Shown: positions 52,016 through 64,000 of the stretch, piece by piece
Layout of the letters: each line of letters opens with the position of its first letter
Position numbering within the stretch: position 1 is the stretch's first letter
Origin: Haloferax massiliensis
GTDB taxonomy: Archaea > Halobacteriota > Halobacteria > Halobacteriales > Haloferacaceae
NCBI RefSeq assembly: GCF_001368915.1
Contig: NZ_CSTE01000001.1
Coordinates: 1-64,000 of the forward strand
Length of the DNA: 64,000 bases
Direction: 5' to 3'
Notes under the pieces: generated by a model
What the model saw: only the letters and a program-made list of their open reading frames with translations
Database searches by the model: none
Told to the model about the DNA's origin: nothing
Made by a program: the position numbers and the translations under genes

Positions 52016-53131
52016 TTAGCTGACGAGTCGCCGACCGACCGCGAAGACGACGAGCGCGCCGAACAGGAGGTACGGTGCCGTGTTCGGGACTTCCGAAGAG
52101 GTCGTCGTCTGGGCCGTCGCCGTCGTGGACTCGCTGGGCGTCACGACGCTGTCGGTCGTCGTGGTCGCCGTCGAGTCGGTGGAGTCGTCCGTCGAATCGG
52201 AGGAGTCGTCCGCCGAATCGGAGGAGTCGTCCGTCGAGTCGGAGGAGTCGTCCGTCGAGTCGGAGGAGTCGTCCGTCGAGTCGGCGGTGTCGGTCGCCGA
52301 CGTCGACGTGTCGTCGGAGTCGGACGTGGTCGTCGCGGTGTCGTCCGTGTCACCGTCGTCGTCATCGTCGTCGTCGGGCGTCGCCGTGTCGTCCGAGTCT
52401 GACGACTGTTCGGTCACTTCGACCGTCGAGGCGTCGCTCACGCCGATGAGTTCGTCCTCGCCGAGCGCCTGGTCGTCGCCGCGGACGACCGCGTACAGCG
52501 AGTAGTCGCCGGCGTCCAAGTCGTCGGTGGAGACGGACGCCGAGTAGTGCGTGTCGTTGACCGACGAGGCGTCGACGCGGACGTTCTCGGAGTCGTCCGC
52601 GAGGACGACCTGCACGGCCTCGGCGGATTCGCCCGACTCGACCTCGTCGAGTTCGACGGTCACGTCGAGGTCGTCGGACCGCTCGACGCTCTCGGCGGCC
52701 TGTGTCGAGACCGCGTAGGCGCGAATCACGAGGGGTTCGCCGGCGTAGACTTCCTCGGTCGACTGGTTGCCGACCACGACGGCGTAGGTTCCGGGTTCGA
52801 GTCCACCGGTTCCGAACTCTTCGGTCGCGTCGCCGGTCGCGGGCGCGGACCGCCGGATTCGCTGTTCGGAGTCGAGAATCGTGATCGTGTAGTTGCTGCC
52901 GCTCGGCGCGTCCACGGAGACCGAAACGGTGTCGCCGGCGTCGGCGCGGCCGACTTGGGTGACGGTGAACTCGCCTTGCGAGGTCGAGACGGTTCTGTCG
53001 ACGGTGTCGATGGAGCCGTCGATATCGATATCGTAGTCGCCGTTGGCCCCCACGGCCGGGGGCGCGACGGCCGCGAGAAGCATCGCGGTGACCACGAGAA
53101 CGGAGATCGAGACGCGAGGTCGTAGCATCAT
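52016..53131 (-). CDS. Secreted/surface protein with acidic Ser-Thr-Asp repeat stalk
   Basis: 371 residues. Signal peptide (VSISVLVVTAMLLAAVAPPAVGA), then one or two beta-sandwich domains (TVSTSQGEFTVTQVGRADAGD, TGGLEPGTYAVVVGNQSTEEV). A long acidic Thr/Ser/Asp stalk follows, and a C-terminal helix with basic end (PYLLFGALVVFAVGRRLVS). The stalk includes the tandem 7-residue repeat DSTDDSS. The stalk-helix-Arg layout is that of an archaeosortase-type or membrane-anchored surface glycoprotein, though no PGF motif is visible. Sequons such as NYT and NQS are present. It is transcribed in the same direction as the giant surface gene. Confidence 0.85.
   Translation of the reverse strand: MMLRPRVSISVLVVTAMLLAAVAPPAVGANGDYDIDIDGSIDTVDRTVSTSQGEFTVTQVGRADAGDTVSVSVDAPSGSNYTITILDSEQRIRRSAPATGDATEEFGTGGLEPGTYAVVVGNQSTEEVYAGEPLVIRAYAVSTQAAESVERSDDLDVTVELDEVESGESAEAVQVVLADDSENVRVDASSVNDTHYSASVSTDDLDAGDYSLYAVVRGDDQALGEDELIGVSDASTVEVTEQSSDSDDTATPDDDDDDDGDTDDTATTTSDSDDTSTSATDTADSTDDSSDSTDDSSDSTDDSSDSADDSSDSTDDSTDSTATTTTDSVVTPSESTTATAQTTTSSEVPNTAPYLLFGALVVFAVGRRLVS
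52173..52277 (-). repeat. Five tandem 21-bp repeats encoding DSTDDSS
   Basis: Five near-identical 21-nt units (gagtcggaggagtcgtccgt-like on the + strand), differing by single synonymous or Ala-for-Thr changes. They encode the heptapeptide repeat in the stalk of the surface protein. Copy number could vary in frame. Confidence 0.9.
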
Positions 53132-53243
53132 CGTTCGTTTTGCCCACCTGTGGTAAAAGCTTGTAGGCAGTTCGTCGCACTATCCGCGGGCGTCGCTGGT
53201 CGGGTCGAAAGATGAAGGAGAGACGAACCGCGCGGCGCGGTCG

Positions 53244-60014
<6,771 letters not shown>

Positions 60015-60471
60015 ATCTCACTCAACAAATACGAACGCCATAATACTTTTGAATGTAAAACTTTCTGAAAAATCGACTCGTAGTCACGGACGACCCTCAC
60101 GCGGTCGAAATCACTCCCCGTCGACGCGGGCCCACAGCGTGCCCATCGGCGTCGCGCAACTACTGATACTGTCAGTTACAATAGCGGCGGCATCGGAACC
60201 GCGTCGTCTCACCCGCGGCGAGGGAGCGCCGCGAGGCGACAACGACGGGAGACGTTCGAGTAATCGGCGGAGGTGTAACGGGCATATACCCATCACACTT
60301 CGGGGCGGCCGCCGTCTGAATGCGTCCGCGAGCGCGCGAAGACACCCGTCTCGCTTGTTGGGTAACGATTATCATGTTGGTCGTTGGAGTTGTAGTCGAA
60401 ACTCGACAGGATATCTCAAGAGGTGGGTGAGATACTGCTCGGAGCCGCTACAGAGTGTGGGTTGTCAACGA
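60015..60471. promoter_or_regulatory. Promoter region of the giant surface gene and upstream flank of the first paralogue
   Basis: On the minus strand AAAAGTATTATGGCG (60033-60047) lies about 25 nt before the giant gene's start, a likely TATA box. The rest has no supported ORF. From about 60356 the sequence GTAACGATTATCATGTTGGTCGTTGGA resembles the upstream flank of the second paralogue (61033 onward), so the duplication includes upstream DNA. Confidence 0.5.
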
Positions 60472-60723
60472 ATGGTTAACAAGCGATACGAAGCAGGAGA
60501 GAACGTACCGACGGATATCTGCTCGGCTCCCGCTGCCGAGGATGCGCTGACGTTCGCCGTTCCGGTCGAGGTCTACCACGGCTACGGGAGCGCAAAGCAC
60601 GTCTATCCGACAGAACAGATCGAGCGCATCTCTGACCTGTTCGCCACGGACGGTGACCCCGACGAGATGACCGTCGCAGACGAGGTTCGCCTCTACACGA
60701 TTCCGCACGACGCCCTCCGCTGA
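60472..60723 (+). CDS. Small protein of a tandem paralogue pair, copy 1
   Basis: 83 residues from ATG 60472 (MVNKRYEAGENVPTDICSAP). An in-frame GTG at 60457 would add VGCQR, which the second copy also carries, so the true start may be there. The core TFAVPVEVYHGYGSAKHVYPTEQIERISDLFA and end DEVRLYTIPHDALR are shared with copy 2. Acidic, soluble, not recognised. Copy 2 has an extra 16-residue insert (DEPTFGATVEVGEGEV) absent here. Confidence 0.72.
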   Translation: MVNKRYEAGENVPTDICSAPAAEDALTFAVPVEVYHGYGSAKHVYPTEQIERISDLFATDGDPDEMTVADEVRLYTIPHDALR

Positions 60724-61157
60724 GCGCGACGCCGCGCCCCGGGCGTCTGAGAGGCGAACTGTCCGTGAGCTGACGGTCGACTATCCGGACGAACGCGCGA
60801 CGATGTACCAGTAAGCCGACTAGACAGCTGGCAGACTGTCCCCTCGGCGACGCGTCGGTCCTCGTTCGAGCCGGGAGCTCCGACTTTCGAGTTCGTCCCG
60901 TCTAAACTGGCGAAGAGGCACACTGTGGCGTCAGTCAGCGGTCGAGGGCCAGCGGTTCGGTTCCGACGCAGTGACTCGACGCACGCGAGTCGACGCGCCG
61001 CCAAACGTGTCAACTATACATATAGTCTCGGAGGTTGAGTAATAGTTATCACGGTGCTCGTTGGACATATGGCTGAAACTTGAACAGTGTGTTCCCGAAG
61101 AGTGGGCGGGGAGAGGCACTGCTCAAGATAATGAAAAATAGTGTGGGTTGTCAACGG
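60724..61157. other. 434-nt region between the tandem paralogues
   Basis: No supported ORF. It contains ACTATA-CA-TATAGT (61013-61026), a 6-bp inverted repeat, and then the duplicated upstream segment starting GTTGAGTAATAGTTATCA. The rest looks non-coding. Confidence 0.5.
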
Positions 61158-61448
61158 ATGGTCAAAGAGAGATACGACGCGGGGGACGCGGTACCATCAA
61201 CTATCTGTACAGTTGCCGATGAGAACGACGAGCCGACGTTCGGCGCGACAGTCGAAGTCGGCGAGGGAGAGGTCGCGTTCGCCGTGCCGGTCGAGATGTA
61301 CCGCGGCTACGGGGACGCGAAACATATCTATCCCATCGAGCAAGTCGACGCGGTTTCGGACCTGTTCGCGACGGAGAGCCAGTTCGAGGAGGTGTCGATA
61401 GCGGAGAACGTTCGGCTCTACACGATGCCGCACGAAGCGCTCCGTTGA
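61158..61448 (+). CDS. Small protein of a tandem paralogue pair, copy 2
   Basis: 96 residues from ATG 61158 (MVKERYDAGDAVPSTICTVA); an in-frame GTG at 61143 adds VGCQR. It shares FAVPVEMYRGYGDAKHIYPIEQVDAVSDLFA and ENVRLYTMPHEALR with copy 1, at roughly two-thirds identity by eye. The duplicated block also contains the 15 nt upstream of the ATG (GTGGGTTGTCAACG-A/G). A TATA-like AAGATAATGAAAAATA (61125-61140) lies just before. The function is unknown. Confidence 0.72.
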   Translation: MVKERYDAGDAVPSTICTVADENDEPTFGATVEVGEGEVAFAVPVEMYRGYGDAKHIYPIEQVDAVSDLFATESQFEEVSIAENVRLYTMPHEALR

Positions 61449-61625
61449 GCGCGTCGGTGGGACGTGCCAACGGCGCTGTCGCGCGTGAACGCCACCGCCA
61501 GACCCGTACACTGATGGCCTCGGCGGGGAAACGGCGCGACGAGCGACTGCGCCGTGTGTGACTCCCGTTGGCGAGGCGCTGTCGGAGCGAAGGGTCTACT
61601 TACCTGACCGTACCCATCACGAGCA

Positions 61626-63881
61626 ATGACGCTCGAAGACGACGCCCGAGACTACCATCGGCGTCCGCCCGCGGGGAAAGTGGAGATAGCGACGACGAAG
61701 CCGACGAACACTCAACGCGACCTGAGTCTGGCGTACTCGCCGGGCGTGGCCGCGCCGTGTCTCGACATCGCCGACGACGAGAACGCCGCCTACGAGTACA
61801 CGGCGAAGGGCAACCTCGTCGGCGTCGTCTCGAACGGCTCCGCCGTGCTCGGTCTCGGCGACATCGGGGCGCAGGCGTCGAAGCCGGTGATGGAGGGCAA
61901 GGGCGTGCTGTTCAAGCGCTTCGCCGACATCGACGTGTTCGACGTCGAGTTCGACCACGACGACCCGCAGGCGTTCGTGGAGTCGGTCGCCGCGATGGAG
62001 CCGACGTTCGGCGGCATCAACTTAGAGGACATTCGCGCGCCCGAGTGCTTCGAAATCGAGGAGTCCCTGCGCGACCGGATGGACATCCCCGTGTTCCACG
62101 ACGACCAGCACGGCACGGCCATCATCTCCGGCGCGGCGCTCCTCAACGCCGCCGACATCGCCGACAAGGAGCTGTCGTCGCTGAACGTCACCTTCTCGGG
62201 CGCGGGCGCGGCCGCGACCGCGACGGCGCGGTTCTACGTCTCGCTCGGCATCCCCCACGAGAACATCACGCTGTGCGACATCGACGGCGTCCTCTCGGAG
62301 TCGAGGGCCGAGGCCGGCGAACTCGACGAGTACGCGGAACCGTTCGCCCGCGGCGTCGACGACGGCGACCTCGAAGACGCAATCGAGGGCGCGGACGTGC
62401 TCGTCGGCCTCTCGGTCGGCGGCATCGTGAGTCGGGAGATGGTGCGGTCGATGGCCGACAACCCCATCATCTTCGCCATGGCGAACCCGGAGCCCGAAAT
62501 CGCCTACGAGGACGCGAAGGAGGCCCGCGAGGACACGGTCATCATGGCGACGGGTCGCTCGGACTACCCGAACCAAGTCAACAACGTCCTCGGGTTCCCG
62601 TTCATCTTCCGCGGCGCGCTCGACGTGCGCGCGACCGAGATCAACGAGGAGATGAAGCGCGCGGCCGCCGAGGCGCTGGCGAACCTCGCCCGACAGGACG
62701 TTCCGGACGCGGTCGTCAAGGCCTACGGCGACGGCCCGCTGCAGTTCGGCCCCGACTACCTCATCCCCAAGCCGCTCGACCAGCGCGTCCTCTACGAGGT
62801 GACGCCGGCCGTCGCCGAGGCGGCCATGGAGAGCGGCGCGGCCCGCCGCGAGCGCGACCTCGACGCCTACCGCGAGGAGCTGGAGGCGCGCCTCGGGAAG
62901 TCCCGCGAGATGATGCGCGTCGTCCTCAACAAGGCGGCGACGAACCCCAAGCGGGTCGTCCTCGCCGAGGGCGAAGACGAGAAGATGATTCGCGCCGCGA
63001 GCCAGTTGGTCGAAGAGGGCATCGCCGAACCCATCCTCGTCGGCCGGACGAAGGAGATTCTCCGGACCGCCGAGGAGCTGGGTCTCGACTTCGACCCGAC
63101 CATCGCCGACCCCGAAAGCGGCGAGTGGAACCACTACGTCGACCACCTCTACGAGCGCCGCCAGCGCAAGGGCCTCACCCGGACGGAGGCGGCCGAACTC
63201 GTGCGGGGCGACTCGAACTACTTCGCCAGCGTGATGGTCTCGATGGACGACGCGGACGCGATGCTGACGGGGCTGACTCACCACTACCCCTCGGCGCTCC
63301 GCCCGCCGCTGCAGATTATCGGCACCGCCGACGACGCCGACTACGCCGCCGGCGTCTACATGCTGACGTTCCGGAACCGCGTCATCTTCTGCGCCGACGC
63401 GACGGTCAACCTCGACCCCGACGAGAACGTGCTCGCCGAGGTGACGAAACACACCGCCGAACTCGCGCGGCGCTTCAACGTCGAGCCGCGCGCGGCGCTG
63501 CTCTCGTACTCGGACTTCGGGAGCGTCACGAACGAGGGGACGCGCAAGCCCCGCGACGCGGTCGAACAACTGCACGCCGACCCCGACGTGGACTTCCCGG
63601 TCGACGGCGAGATGCAGGCCGACACCGCCCTCGTCGAGGAGATGTTGACCGACACGTACGACTTCGCTGAACTCGACGACCCCGCGAACGTCCTCGTGTT
63701 CCCGAACCTCGAAGCGGGTAACATCGGCTACAAGCTCCTCCAGCGCCTCGGCGGTGCGGAGGCGATCGGCCCGATGCTCGTCGGCATGGACAAACCCGTC
63801 CACGTCCTCCAGCGCGGCGACGAGGTCAAAGACATCGTCAACCTCGCGGGTGTCGCCGTGGTGGACGCCCAAGCCGAGTAG
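61626..63881 (+). CDS. maeB: Malic enzyme with C-terminal phosphotransacetylase-like domain
   Basis: 751 residues, the MaeB layout. Residues ~1-410 are malic enzyme: [80 protein letters not shown] (metal/malate site) and the NAD(P) motif [13 protein letters not shown]. Residues ~425-751 resemble phosphate acetyltransferase ([40 protein letters not shown]), which in MaeB serves as a regulatory domain, usually binding acetyl-CoA. It converts malate to pyruvate and CO2 with NADP+ (or NAD+) in gluconeogenic and anaplerotic balance. Confidence 0.95.
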   Translation: MTLEDDARDYHRRPPAGKVEIATTKPTNTQRDLSLAYSPGVAAPCLDIADDENAAYEYTAKGNLVGVVSNGSAVLGLGDIGAQASKPVMEGKGVLFKRFADIDVFDVEFDHDDPQAFVESVAAMEPTFGGINLEDIRAPECFEIEESLRDRMDIPVFHDDQHGTAIISGAALLNAADIADKELSSLNVTFSGAGAAATATARFYVSLGIPHENITLCDIDGVLSESRAEAGELDEYAEPFARGVDDGDLEDAIEGADVLVGLSVGGIVSREMVRSMADNPIIFAMANPEPEIAYEDAKEAREDTVIMATGRSDYPNQVNNVLGFPFIFRGALDVRATEINEEMKRAAAEALANLARQDVPDAVVKAYGDGPLQFGPDYLIPKPLDQRVLYEVTPAVAEAAMESGAARRERDLDAYREELEARLGKSREMMRVVLNKAATNPKRVVLAEGEDEKMIRAASQLVEEGIAEPILVGRTKEILRTAEELGLDFDPTIADPESGEWNHYVDHLYERRQRKGLTRTEAAELVRGDSNYFASVMVSMDDADAMLTGLTHHYPSALRPPLQIIGTADDADYAAGVYMLTFRNRVIFCADATVNLDPDENVLAEVTKHTAELARRFNVEPRAALLSYSDFGSVTNEGTRKPRDAVEQLHADPDVDFPVDGEMQADTALVEEMLTDTYDFAELDDPANVLVFPNLEAGNIGYKLLQRLGGAEAIGPMLVGMDKPVHVLQRGDEVKDIVNLAGVAVVDAQAE

Positions 63882-63983
63882 CGCGCTCCGACCGGAGTAG
63901 CTCGGCGGTCGACGTCACACCGCGGCCGCCCGCTCGGTCGCGCCAGCACGAGAGATTAAATATATTCGGTCGAGTCAGGGAGT

Positions 63984-64000
63984 ATGGTCGAGTTGGGTAC
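63984..64000 (+). CDS. Start of a further gene (partial, at window edge)
   Basis: ATG at 63984 followed by V-E-L-G. A TATA-box candidate GATTAAATATATTC (63954-63967) lies about 25 nt upstream, the spacing of a leaderless haloarchaeal transcript. Only five codons are visible, so the product is unknown. Confidence 0.4.

Noticed and set aside
52141-52365. Possible CRISPR-like short repeats
   Set aside because: The 21-nt units are directly adjacent with no spacers and encode an in-frame peptide repeat.

Overview
The window is chromosomal DNA of a haloarchaeon, almost certainly the genus Haloferax and close to H. volcanii. GC content is high throughout, the proteins are strongly acidic, TATA-type promoters lie about 25 nt before leaderless starts, and there are haloarchaeal families: CetZ1, SAMP3, RdfA/Sph3, HalOD1, DICT, PGF-CTERM surface glycoprotein and RaSEA. 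No transposase, integrase, CRISPR array or rRNA operon was seen, so this is core chromosome rather than a mobile island. No database search was run. Names come from recognising motifs and family members, and statements about H. volcanii locus numbers are from memory.

Layout. 1-6.5 kb: a partial membrane protein, a soluble chemotaxis transducer fused to a UgpB-type solute-binding domain, a ferredoxin, tRNA-Leu(UAA) with a duplicated 3' end, a TPR protein, a small membrane protein and a DUF5813-like protein. 6.5-11.3 kb: TrkA with flanking stand-alone RAM (Lrp/AsnC ligand-binding) proteins, an orphan 2-oxoacid dehydrogenase E1-alpha, thymidylate kinase and an NDUFA9-like SDR. 11.5-18.3 kb: cetZ1 overlapped by a membrane protein, then the F420 genes cofC, cofG and cofH with two DUF457-like membrane hydrolases between them. 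18.4-22 kb: a GAF/PAS histidine kinase and a sirtuin. 22-27.3 kb: purC, purU, purS and purQ plus a GntP permease. 27.4-36.6 kb: the archaeosine enzyme RaSEA, a DICT protein, a Tat lipoprotein, a tungsten aldehyde ferredoxin oxidoreductase, membrane proteins, AzlCD and a SAMP3 operon. 36.8-40.2 kb: a HalOD1 protein, the SMC-like Sph3 and RdfA, the cell-shape module. 40.3-48 kb: a DUF1616 protein that looks chimeric, and a DUF58/MoxR/DUF4350 cluster. 48-51.3 kb: an FtsX-type ABC transporter. 51.4-60 kb: a small membrane protein and two surface proteins, one of 2256 residues with a PGF-CTERM tail. 60-64 kb: two tandem paralogous small proteins, malic enzyme, and the first codons of one more gene.

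How it fits together. Several loci concern cell shape and cell surface: cetZ1 (tubulin-like rod-shape and motility factor), rdfA-sph3-HalOD1 (shape regulation), the MoxR/DUF58 cluster, the FtsX-type ABC exporter and the giant archaeosortase substrate. The F420 and purine genes are housekeeping. The most notable oddities are the cytoplasmic transducer-binding-protein fusion, the HalOD1 gene whose conserved frame has no ATG, GTG or TTG at its 5' end, the apparent chimera in the DUF1616 gene, the apparent frameshift at the 3' end of the DUF4350 gene that opens a read-through frame into MoxR, and a seven-codon ORF overlapping the cetZ1 start.
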